Shown here one piece after another: positions 33,266-45,500 of a DNA stretch of 64,000 nt (position 1 is its first letter; every line of letters starts with the position of its first letter). This DNA comes from Sphaerolaimus hirsutus (taxonomy: Eukaryota > Nematoda > Chromadorea > Monhysterida > Sphaerolaimidae). The notes under the pieces were generated by a model. That model was not told the DNA's origin. It was given only the letters and a program-made list of their open reading frames with translations, and did not search any database. The position numbers and the translations under genes were made by a program. The stretch is from the NCBI GenBank assembly GCA_964036195.1, contig OZ038452.1:28841785-28905784 (forward strand), in the 5' to 3' direction.

Positions 33266-33799
33266 TGATGGGAAGCTACTTTGAAAATGGTTTGACTAGG
33301 GATGGAATAAATCCAATCGGATCTTGCATTTTATATTAAAAATGTGGGGGGTTTCAAAATCTTTCAATTATGGTTACAGTTATGGTTACAGTTATGATTA
33401 ACTTTTTAAACTAATTTGCATTAAATTACAGGGTCTATCTGATTTTAAAAATAAAAACAGCAAAATTTTAAGTCAAAATAACTAGGTACTTTGCAATGCT
33501 TTCTGCACAAGCAAATGCACATTTCCATTGGGCACTGTTACATCAGTTTTGCGGAAATAGAATGTTTGCCACAAAAATACAACAAAAACAATGCAAACAA
33601 CCGCCAAATGATAATGTGTATGATGAAATTGCACGCTTACGTGCCAAAAATTGGACAATATAAGACTAGTGAATTTGTACTGAACATTTCAGTTGCCGTA
33701 ACCGTTTTGATTTTGAGTTTTAAACTGTTTTAAAAAGACTTCAGCCATCCCTAGATTTGACCGTGTGAAAAACCGAATAACGAATAAAAACCGTGTATA
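33266..33799. other. gene-free sequence
   Basis: AT-rich; 33370-33402 has three direct copies of GTTATGGTTACA-like sequence. No supported frame. Confidence 0.4.
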
Positions 33800-34240
33800 C
33801 CGCAAATCCTTGAATAAGACCCCCTCGAATAACTCCCCCCTGAATAACTCCCCCCCCCTGTTGCCGAGGTGAGGAAAAATACCCCCCTCGGATAACTCCC
33901 CCCTTTGAATAACTCCCTCCTCTCGATGAAAAGGATACCATACAAAAATACAAAAGAATATTAGCCTACAGCAAAACTTAAACTTATACAGATAAACTTA
34001 AATAACTAGCGACAGCAGATACATGATGTGTATGCAGTGTATACACGTATTTTTGTTGTTGTTGGACAGTTAAATACTTAATTTACACGAGTTGACAGAC
34101 TGCACCCATACAATGAATTAAGTCCACGTTTTCTGAGGATAAAATAGTTTCCCCTCGAATAACTCCCCCATTGAATAACTCCCCCTCAAAACCTTGTGAC
34201 GAAAAATAACTCCCCTGGGGTCTTATTCGAGGATTTAGGG
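33800..34240. mobile_element. diverged CCGTATT-type MITE (GAATAACTCCCCC body)
   Basis: Ends CCGCAAATCCTTGAATAAGAC and GTCTTATTCGAGGATTTAGGG. The body repeats CTCGAATAACTCCCCC. Close to 24472-24913 in type. Confidence 0.8.
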
Positions 34241-34273
34241 TAAATTTTTTGCCACATGAAACACATCTACCAC

Positions 34274-35173
34274 TAGTGATGGAATGGCGCCATGGCGCTG
34301 GCGCCATTTGAGGGCGCCAAAGGGCGCCGCGCCGTGCCGCCATTGGCGCTTGGCGCCCTTTTTCTGTGGCGCCCTTGGCGCCTGGCGCCCACATTCTGAA
34401 AGGCGCCATTGGCGCTTGGCGCCCTTTTTCGGTGGCGCCCTTGGCGCCTGGCGCCCTGCTTTAAAAGGGCGCCAAAAAGGCGCCACCAGCTTTTCAAGGT
34501 GAGTGCTGTGTAAATGAAAAACGCATCCGTGGATGATCTAAATTCGCCAGAAAACTGGACGAAGTGGTGGACGAGTGGGTACAAATCGCAACGGTTTATC
34601 AGATGTGTCTGATGGATGAGAATACAATAATGATGTACTGTCGAACTTGCAAAATCATAAATAAACACATTCAAATCATTGCAATTCCGTTTTTGTCCAT
34701 TTCAAGGAAACATTTATTGGAAAATTCTATTTGAAATGAATGGATGTTGTCAAATGACAATTTCCATTGTGTTTGAATTCGTCATGTAGATTTTATTTAA
34801 AAAAATTTTTGTTGCTAGTGGTGTTTTGGTTCATTACCTCCTGGTGAACGTGACATAAGAAGTAAATGCGTGTCCACGGTGCTGTAGCAACATTTTTAGC
34901 ACACACAGGGTGTTTTAGGCGCTTATTTATCCTGGCGCCTTTGGCGCCTGGCGCCCTATTTTCCAAATGGCGCCATGGCGCCCTTGGCGCTTGGCGCTCT
35001 TTTTCCGTGGCGCCCCTGGCGCCTGGCGCCCACTTTCCGAATGGCGCCATGGCGCCCTTGGCGCCTGGCGCCCTTTTTCTGTGGCGCCCTTGGCGCTTGG
35101 CGCCCACTTTCCAAATGGCGCCATGGCGCCCTTGGCGCCTGGCGCCTTTTTTTCTGGCGCTTTTCCATCACTA
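34274..35173. mobile_element. hAT-like non-autonomous transposon with GGCGCC arrays
   Basis: Ends TAGTGATGGAATGGCGCC and the inverted GCGCTTTTCCATCACTA, with an exact 8-bp duplication TCTACCAC (34266-34273, 35174-35181). GGCGCC arrays at 34284-34490 and 34930-35160, the latter with the 74-bp unit. The middle (34495-34925) matches the middle of 2071-3507, so these two are one subfamily. Confidence 0.95.
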
Positions 35174-35181
35174 TCTACCAC

Positions 35182-35496
35182 AAACAATGGAAAACAGTAA
35201 GGGAAGTAAATATAAGCTAAGGAAATGTTGCAGTGAAAAATGTTTATAAACTTAAATATTTACGTTAAAAATTTGCAAACATACAGTAACGAGTTTCATT
35301 TCGATTAAATGACATTTATCCTAGCTGTAATATTTTTATTCTTTGGTTGAGTTTTATTTGACAAAAAATGAGGTTGTATTGGAAAAATGGATGAGCTAGG
35401 ATGTAAACATTATTTCATGCCTTAATTATAATATTTAAATGTAAATAAATAGTAAATCTATACTCCAGCGAGTGCATTTTATCAGAATGTATGATA
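35182..35496. other. gene-free AT-rich sequence
   Basis: Nothing recognised. Confidence 0.4.
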
Positions 35497-35973
35497 CCGT
35501 ATTACCTCGAAATACCCCCATGGGGTTTTATTATTTCGCCAGCAAAATTTGAGGGGGGGGGTTAATTCGAGGGGGGTTATTCAAGGGGAGGTTTATTAAA
35601 CGTCAGAAATTTTCGTAAGGATCGTAGTAAATAGTAGGCATTTGCGTACCCAAAACAGGTAATAAATGTGTCCAAACGGGGTATATTTGGACATAAAAAC
35701 GTAGATGGCTACACAAACTAGTCTATGTGTAGCAAGTAACTACAATGCAAATTAGCAGTAACATACATCATGTACATTGTATTTTATTTTATTTTATTTT
35801 TGCAGCATGGGATACAGGGCCCTACCATGACGTATACATGACGTATTTATCACGTACATGACGTACATCATTCTGAAGGGGTGGGTATTTCGAGGGGGGG
35901 GGTTATTATTTCATCAGCCCATTTTGAGGGGGGGGGGGGTTAATTCGAGGGGGGATAATTCGAGGTAATACGG
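35497..35973. mobile_element. TA-flanked CCGTATT MITE, long copy
   Basis: Ends CCGTATTACCTCGAAATA and GAGGTAATACGG. The interior has an ACATGACGTA/TACGTCATG palindrome region, also in 40885-41323 and 43936. Confidence 0.9.
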
Positions 35974-36442
35974 TAGTTTTAATCATAATAACCGAGTGCA
36001 ACTATGCCAGGGACCTCCATCCAATAGGGTTAGATGTTACACCTCCAAAACGGTCAGATATCTATCTATTCTGAAGAAAAAAAGTGTTTTGGCTCAAATA
36101 CTTTGGGCTACACGTTTAATCTGGGAAGTCTGGAAGGGATCAATTTTGGGATAAATGTGCAATAAAAGATATGAAGCCTTCTCCGCGATATAAATAGATA
36201 GCTGTCGATTTGCGGGTGCCGCCATCTGTGAGCATCGTATAGTGAAGCTCTGAACCATTCGAGGAAAGTTCCCTGACCACAGACTCCACCGAGATTGTTC
36301 ACAAAAAAATTCACTTAAATTTTACATAGAATCAGTGACTGGATGTGTTGAAGAATCAAAAGTTGGACGAACTCACGAACTGTACAAAACTGTAATAGCG
36401 TCTTCGAAAACTGCCTTGTCAATGACATTTGTAAATATTTTA
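35974..36442. other. gene-free sequence downstream of the channel gene
   Basis: Follows the channel stop at 36599 on the minus strand and could include its 3' untranslated region. A clear AATAAA on the minus strand was not fixed. Confidence 0.35.
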
Positions 36443-36538
36443 CCGTATTTCCTCGAAATACCCCCTCCCTCGATTAACCCCCTCGATTGAAAAAATAACC
36501 CACCCTGGAGGGGTGGGGGGTTATTCGAGGAAACACGG
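36443..36538. mobile_element. 96-bp TA-flanked CCGTATT MITE
   Basis: Ends CCGTATTTCCTCGAAATA and GAGGAAACACGG. It lies 60 bp past the channel stop codon, so it is likely within the 3' untranslated region. Confidence 0.9.
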
Positions 36539-36598
36539 TAAAACATTCTAATAACATCTGTGAACGGATTCCGTGCACCAGTCCCAAGGGGGGGGGGC

Positions 36599-39500
36599 TC
36601 AATCGCTGCTACTCGCGCTCTCCGCCTCCTCCTGGAAGTCCTCGTTGGCGCGCATCTGCGCCAGACGGGTCTCCTGGCGGTAGAAGTGCTTGAAGTTGGC
36701 CACGATGATGGGCACGGGCAGGGCGAGCGTGAGCACGCCGATCAGGGCGCAGCACGAGCCCACCAGCTTGCCCGCCACCGCCTCGGGGTACATGTCGCCG
36801 TAGCCCACCGTGGTCATGGTCACGATGGCGTACCTGCGCGCACGGACGAGCGATTTTGATAGGTCATGTGGTAGATCCAGAGTTACTAAAAGTATACTCG
36901 GCGGACCGCAAAGTATGCGCCCAAAATTACTTATGTCTTAGTCGATAACGCGTTAGCAGGATACTTATGTACGCACTTTCACAAAAAGAAAAATATTTTT
37001 AAAAAGAAAAAAGCGGGGTGTCGTACGTTTTTTCTTTTTTCTTTAGAACAATCTTTATTTTATAAATGATGACGTCATGATGGAGTGTTTCCTTCAGAAA
37101 AATTCATAGCGTGCGGTCCGCCGACTGCCGAGTATACTGAACTTTTTTCAAATTATACATAAACGTAAAGTATTTATTTTTTACTCACCTCTTTGAGTAC
37201 AGAAAACGTAAAGTAATTTTCTTACTTTTACTCATAAGTAAAAGTGAGTAAACATACTTTTTCTCGCAGAAAACGTAAACCTGAGTACTTTTGATAAATG
37301 TTGCCAAAATTTTCAAGAAATCTCCCTCAAAATCAGTCATTTTAATAACTTTTTTTGCGTATTTTACGCAATTTTTGGATCTATAGCCATTTTCGATTAG
37401 TTTCCCGAATTTTTAGCTCATTTTCTCCCTATTTTCCCTTCTATGCCTTTAAAAATATGTAAAAAAGATGATCTAAAATACGTTTTCTGTACTGGAGTAC
37501 TTTCAAAAAGTATACGTAAGAGCGAGTACCAGAACTTTTTTTGGAGGAAACATAAACGTATTTACTCTGTACTCGAGTATACGTATTGATCGAGTAAAAG
37601 TAAATACGTCTTAACAACTATTGTGGCCACTCGCAGTGCGCAGTAGTACATATATAGTTGTTAAAATGTATTTACATTTACTCGAAAAATACTTATCCTA
37701 GAGTACTGAGTAAATATGTTTACGTTTCCTCCTATAGACATAGCTGTACTCACCTATGTATTTACTAGCGAGCTTTTTGAAAGTACGCTAGTACAGAAAA
37801 CGTATTATAAGGGCCATTCACAGCATAAAGAAAAATGGCGCTGGAATGAAAAATTGAACTTTGCTGTGGCGCCTCACAAACCGGTGTAGTGTATAGGTAA
37901 ATTTCAGGGCGATGCATCCATCCGTTCCAATTTTATAAAATCAGACCCCCTCAAAATACCCCCAGGGGCCAGATTTAATTCTCCCTACAGATTTGTAGGG
38001 TAGGGCGTACGCCCGATAGATTTTTTAAAGTTCAGCCGCATCGACGCACATGCACCGAGAGCAAGGCGGTTTGTAAAATTTACGAAACCATCCCTTAAGG
38101 TCGCCGATATTGCAATATGACGTATATCGCTTCGATTTTGGCCCGGAAATAACTATTACGTCATTTCATGGCCGTCTGCCAAATCGCTTTTTATTTTATT
38201 TTGTCGGGCGGGTTACTCGCATAAGTCGCGCTTTTGTACACTCGTGCATGCATTTCTTTCTTGTCGCTGCCCTCATGGTTTCGGTTGCAGACAGTGAACA
38301 CTAAAAAAGTGACCACCTGACTACACAAAAGCGCGACTTATGCGAGTAACACGCCCGACAAAATAAAATAAAAAACGAATTGGCCGACGGCCAAGAAATG
38401 ACAAAATCATGATTCCCGTGCCAAAATCGAAGTGATATACGTCATATTGCAATATCGGCGACCTTAAGGGATGGTTTCGTATATTTTACAAACCTCTCGG
38501 TTCATGTGCGTCGATACGGCTGAACTTTAAAAAATCTATCGGGCGTATGCCCTACCCTACAAATCTGTAGGGAGAATTAAATCTGGCCCCAGGGTGCACT
38601 CCCAGACTCTGTAAAGTGTCAAATGTCATGTAAAAGACAGGTAAGGTGTCATATGTGTCCAAATCTTATTTTATCGTATCCAAATCGTATGTAAGATTAG
38701 GATACAAATAGTAAGATTTGGATACACATATCACTTTACAGAGTCGTTTACAGGGTCTGGTCAGAGCGAAGTTATGAAAAGATAACTGCCCCTCAAAATG
38801 AGTGTAAGTGTAATTGCCAAAAACTGCAGTTTGCGACGTGTGTACCCTTTGACGCGGATCTAAATAGCAACGCACCAGAAACTGGCGGGTATGCTGCTGA
38901 ACTTTGTGTTCTCGACGGTGCCGCCGCCCTCGGCGAAGTACATGCCGCTAGCGAATAGCACCAGGGCGATCACCAGGAAGAATATCAAAAGGCAGAACTC
39001 TTGCACACTGGCCGAGAAGGTCTTGCCCAGGATCTGCAGCCCCACCGAGTGTCTGCGAAATAAATGATGAAACTTTGTTGGAACTTTATTTACAGGGTTC
39101 GTAAAATATAAAGGGTGAATTAATTGTGATTGGTAAATATTTGACAAAATTGGTGATTTTGAAAAGATATAATTTCATCTCTGGAAAGCACTTGATAAAT
39201 GCGATATTTTCTATTTTTCTGGTATTTTTCAAAATCTCAAAAAATCTTTCAAAAAGAAAATATCGTAAATATATCCTTGAGAAAGACAACCCCCTTGAAT
39301 AACATCGCCCCATGAATAACTCCCCCTGTTGGCCAGGTGAGAAAAAAAACGCCTCCCCTTGAATAACTCCCCCTCTTGAATAACTCCCCACTTTGGGTAT
39401 TTAGTATATGTATCCACAATGTGTATTTGAATGATTCAGATGATGATGGACACATTTTTGGCTTGAATACCTTGTTTGGTTAACTTTGTTAACTGTTAAA

Positions 39501-42500
39501 TTCCTGGATAAAACGAGTTGATGCAATGCATTCACACAATGAATTAAGTGAAAGTTCTGAGAGAAAAAAATAACTCCTCTCCTTGAATAACTCCCCCTCC
39601 AAAACTTCTGACGAAATAATAACTCCCCTGGGGTCTTATTCGAGGATCTACGGTTTTCTCAAATCTCCCAGGAAAACTCTCGCAAAAGGATAAATAAAAA
39701 ATCTGCTGTTTCTAAAACATAAACACCCCTGAGACATGCCCAAGGCCAATGGCGACTCACCTACTGAGCTTGAATATGCGGAAAACCCGCACCAATCTAA
39801 GCACTCTGAGCACGGCGAACTGCATGCCGCCGCCGCCCTCGCCCTCGATGAACAGCAAGTTCACGAAGAAGGGCACGATGGCGACCACGTCGATGATGTT
39901 CAGGAAGCTCTTGATGAACTCGCACTTGTACGGGCACGTGGCGAAGCGCACCAGGAACTCGATCGTGAACCACGTGATGCACAGCACCTGCGTGGGGGCG
40001 AGGGGTTCCGATGTGCGCTTAAATACAGAGTTGTTAAAGGGACTGACTAGACTACTTGCAAAGTAAAGGTAAATGTAATGCTTTTTTATTTTACTCAGCA
40101 CTTAACTTTTTTAACTAAAATTTTTTTACTTTTACACTGCGTAAAAGGTGAGTACCATATTTCCTCGAAATACCCCCAGGGTTTTTTTTTCAGAGTGACA
40201 ATTTTGAGGGGGTATTTCGAGGGGGGTTTATTATTTCGCCAGAAATTTTTTGAACACTCTGTACTAAAAACGTAGGCAGACGTAGAACAACGCAACAAAA
40301 ACCAACATGTATAAGAGTCTATCTATAGCCTTATATAAGTATGTACCTAGATGATATAAACCATGTTATAATGTAACACAATCATTGTTTTTAACGTGTG
40401 TTCTGCGTTTCCCAGAGCTTTTGTCATCTACGTTCTCTATACACTGAATTTGGGGTGGGGGGTATTTCGACGGGGGTTTATCAATTCATAGTGCCCATTT
40501 TGAGGGGGTATTTCTGGGGGGGAGGGGGTAATTCGAAGAAATACGGTAAATTACGTTTCATTTCTGGAATATATACAAGCCATGATTCTCACAGATATGT
40601 AAAAGCAAGTATTTTTCTCACAGAAAACGTAAAAGTGGATCTTTTTCCCAAGTTTTACTTTGGAAGACATCAAACATCTGTTTTCCCCCTTGATAAGTAT
40701 TTGTTAGGAATATGATATGTTATTATTATATCAAGGTTACTTTGTGAGTTAGGGCAGTGCCTGTAAATGTCCATTGAAATGCGTTTTCTGTACGTACTTA
40801 CTTTCTAAAAGTACGCGTAAAGATGAGTACCGGTATTTTCCGGAGGAAACATAAATATATTTACCCAGTATGCGAATAGGTATACCGTATTACCTCGAAT
40901 TATCCCCCCCTTGAATTAACCCCCCCCCTCGAATTAACCCCCCCTCAAAATGGGCTGGGGAAATAATAAACCCCCCCCTCGAAATACCCCCCCCCCCTTC
41001 GGAATGATGTACGTCATGTACATAATAAATACGGCATGTATGCAATGTACATGATGTATATTACTGCTTAATTGTATTGCAGCTACACATGGACATGTTT
41101 GTGTAGCTAATCTACGTTTTTATGTCCAAATATATCTTGTTTGGACACATTTATCACCTGTTTTGGGCATGCAAATGCCTACTTTTTACCACGATCCTTA
41201 CGAAAATTTCTGACGAAATAATAAGACCCCCCCTCGAATAAACCCCCCCCCTCGAATAAACCCCCCCTCAAATTTTGCTGGCGAAATAATAAACCCCCAT
41301 GGGGGTATTTCGAGGTAATACGGTACATATCTTTCGGGTAAACGTAAATACGTTTCAACAACTACGAATGCAAGCGCCAACAACTCACCTCAACGCAAAA
41401 GAACGGATTGTGCCAATCAACCTTCGGGGGCGGCTCCCCGTTGGTCGAATTGTACACGTACTTCATCTCGGGCACCGTCTCCACGCAGAAATTGACTATC
41501 GACGTGATAATGACGAAAACCGATACGAAGGCGACAATGCGAGCGCCGAACGATGTGTCTGGGTGCTCGATCAATTTCCACAATTCCCGCTGAATTCTGT
41601 TCTCGGGGAGGGGGGGTTCTTCGGGCTTTTCGTAGCCCTCGCTCACCCAAAAAGCGTTCATCAGGTCGGGGCCCACGTCGAAGAACTTGAGCTCCTGCGA
41701 TTTGCGGCAATTAATCGTAGTTGAGCATTTTGGGAGAATGAACGGTGATTGCTTGAGAAACAAAGTTCACCGTATTTGCTCGAATAATTCCCCTGGGATT
41801 TTGTTTCTTAGTCAGACTTCTTAGAGGGGGAACTATTCGAGGTGGTTGAGAAACTATTCGATGTGATGAATTATTTCTCGGTCAAAATTTTCAAGCGTGT
41901 TTCTATCACCTAATTTCACGAAATATGCTTTACAAACACGAATTCACAATTACACTCCATTTTTATTCAAATTTGACATAATCATATTAATCATATTTAT
42001 TTCACTAGTTTCAACAATGCCAACAGAGTACAACCAACATATGTTTCGTCCCTCGAATCTTTTTTTTCTTTCTTTGGTCAATTTTTATTCATGATGACGT
42101 CATAATGGGGTATTTCATTCAGAGAAAAGCATAGCATCCAGTCAGCAGAGTATTATGGCCCTACGCACATTAGTTGACATCGACACCAGATGTCAACTGG
42201 TTCCCATCCCAATTCAAAGCTTGCATTTAAAACGTCTTCGTCGGCTTGTCAGCAAGCTTTGAATTGGGATCGGAACCAGTTGACGTTTAGTTTCGATGTC
42301 AAATTGTCAACTAGTGTGCGTAGGGCCATTGCATAGTTGTTAAAACGTTTTTATGTTTACTTAAAAAGTACGTATACTCGAGTACCGAGTAAATACTTTA
42401 CGTATACTTTGAAATATGTACCTGTACTCGCTTTTACGTATACTTTTTGAAAGTACTCGAGTACAGAAAACGTATTTCAGATATGTTTTGTTATAGGCTT

Positions 42501-45500
42501 TTTCAAAGGATAGATGGGGGAAAAGGGAGAAAAAAGGGAAAAATAGGGGAAAATTCCACAAATAGCTTAAAATGGCAAATAACAGATGAACTAGTGAATG
42601 TGAAGGTCAAAATAGTCAAAAAGGTGAGAAAATTCGTGATTTTGAATGAAAATTGGGGCAAAATTCCTCAAAAATACTCACTTTTACGTTTTCTAGGCGG
42701 AAAAGTGGTTTACTCATGAGTAAAAGTATAAAAGAATTACTTAACGTTTTCTGTACTCAGGGTGTGAGTAAAAATAAATACTTTACATTTACCGTATTTC
42801 CTCGAAATACCCCCCCCCCTTGAAATACCCCCCCCTCGTTTGACCCCCCCCCCTCTCGAGACCACTATGAAACAATCACCCCCCCCCCCTCGAAATACCC
42901 CCCCCCCAAATTGAGTGTAAAGAGAACGTACATGACAAATGCTGCAGTTTGTGTTCTGCGTAGTGCAGAACACACGTTAAAACAATGTCGGAATCACGTT
43001 AGAACAGTGTTTATACCATCTACGTACTAATATTAATCTACAGAACCTTATAAATGGCAGTTTTTGTTGCATTTTTCGACGTCTGCGTACGTTTCAGACG
43101 ACAATTTCGTACTTGGTTTTCAAAAATTTTCTTGTGAAATAATAACCCCCCCCTCGAAATACCCCCCCCCCCCCTCGTTTAACCCCCCCCCCCCTCCCGG
43201 GACCACTATGAAACAATCACCCCCGGGGGGTATTTCGAGGAAATACGGTACGTATACTTTGACAAAAAGTTCAGTACTTTTAAAACCTGTGGGCCATTGA
43301 AGCGAGAGCAGGGCCCGACCTGCAAGAATATATCCGTGGGCACACTATCCGGTCGCTTCACCCTGCCGCCGCTCTGATATATGTACAGTATGGCCTCGAA
43401 CACGGTGCGATGTCGATCGAAGAAGTATTCCCCAGTAGCGGGGTTGTAATAGGGCGCGCGTTTTAGCGGGTGGCCGAGCAAAGTGTCCGGGTACCTCTCC
43501 AAGGTTTCCAAGCGCGTCTGAAAGCGCATGCCGGCCACGTTGATGGTGACGATGTTGAAGGCGCCGCCGCCGCCGCCGCCCGGCAACGACTTGCTGCCGT
43601 CGGGCGCGCTGAACTCGCACGGCGACGCTAACGGCGCCGCGCCGCCGTAGGGGGCCGCCGCGTGCGCCGAACTGTAGTCGCTGGACACCTGCGGCGTGAG
43701 GGAGGTTTATGGTCCTGGTTTTTGCCAAATAGATACCGTTTTTGCTCGAATAATTACCCTGGGGTATTATTTATTTCACTTTGGGAGGGGGATCTATTCG
43801 AGGGGGAATTATTCAAGGGGTAATTATTCAAGAGGGGGCTAATCAAGGGATATTTCAAGCAAATTAGCAAGCAATAAATAATTTTTTAGGTATTCAAACA
43901 AATACAGTAGATATGTAGTCGATTGCCAATGCATACCGTATTACCTCGAAATACACCCATGAGGGTTTATTATTTTGCCAGCAAAATTTGAGGGGGGGGG
44001 GGGAGCCTCTGGAATGATGCACATCATGTATGCAATGTACATCATGTATTTATTACTGTTAAATTGCATTGCAGCTACACATAGACTAGTTTGTGTAGCT
44101 GTCTACATTATTATGTCCAAATATATCCTGTTTTGACACATTTATTACCTGTTTTGGGTACGCAATGCCTACTATTTACTACGATCCTTACGAAAATTTC
44201 TGAGGAAATAATGGCCCCGCGCACACTAGTTTACTGGTGTTTTCAGTTTACTGGCGGTAAACTCAATTTTTTAGTTTACTGGCTAAATTCACGCATAGTA
44301 AAAGTGGGCGGAGTTTAGGCCGCCATCTTTATTTTTTTCAAGTTTGCCAGTGATGTGAATTTATGCTGTAAATGTTTATTTCTAATTTCTTTAATTGTGG
44401 AAGAACGGAGCATTGTTCATGCAATTTTTTTGTGTCATCGTGTACAGTACGTTGTGTAGATGTTGTTAAAATTTTTAAAATATTTTAAAGTGCAAAATTG
44501 GATTTTTTATCAAATTTATCAGTTTTTTGTGTATATAAATTTTTATAAAATCACCTGTTCCATTTTTTTGTTTATTGAAACGTTCTAAATTATCAGTTTT
44601 CATTGCGCTATTGATTGGTGTACACAACGGACATTAAAAATAAACTTTAGATTTTTTATGATTTTATTTCAATAAAATGCAAATAAATCACTAGCACGTG
44701 AACGGAAAGCCCTAATCCAAAAAAAATCACACATGAAAGAGGAACATGAGATGCACACATCACACAATTTTTCGCGGCGTGAAACGAAAGACTTGGCGAA
44801 TTATGATTCAATCACAATTAAAAAAGAATTAATCAGCCAAAAATCGAATAGTGAATGAAAATTGTCCATTCAATGACAGTGTACTACAGAACGACCATCA
44901 TAACCAGTTGCAATCGAAAAATGTAGTGTAGCTGTAGCAGATAGCATGAAAATGAATTTTTTGTATTTGTTACATCAGTTTACCATTCCAGTGCCACTTT
45001 AATGCTAACTGCCACTGCAACGGAAATTATTCAGTTTGATTTTTATATTCAACATAGTTGTAAATTCAGCAGTCAGCGGGATTCACCCACGCAACACGAC
45101 CGGCGGGCGTCATCATCCACTGCTTGATTGCATCCCTGAGGGGCGCACTTCTCTTTCGTCAACGTCCTGTCGGATTGGCACATTCGGGATTGGATCCATG
45201 TTATCTGGCTTCTCTCTTGTCAATGTACATTTGTATTTACACTGGCGGGACAACATCAGGCTGAGTCAATTTGAGTCAGAAGATGCAGATATAAACAAAA
45301 ATACTGCTTGTAGCACTAGTAAATTGTTCTACTATGCCTGATATCCTTTTAGTTAATTTCTCACATTATTAGCTGTTGGTTACAAACATCTTATATGTAT
45401 TCCTTTTTAAAGTTTACTATATGTATGAATTTTTACATGTATTCCCTTTTTTAGTTCACTATATGTTTGAATTAATACATTTTTCTGCGTTGCCACAATT

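Noticed and set aside
45036-45341. 101-codon plus-strand frame
   Set aside because: It is the complement of the last transposase exon within the deleted Harbinger element.
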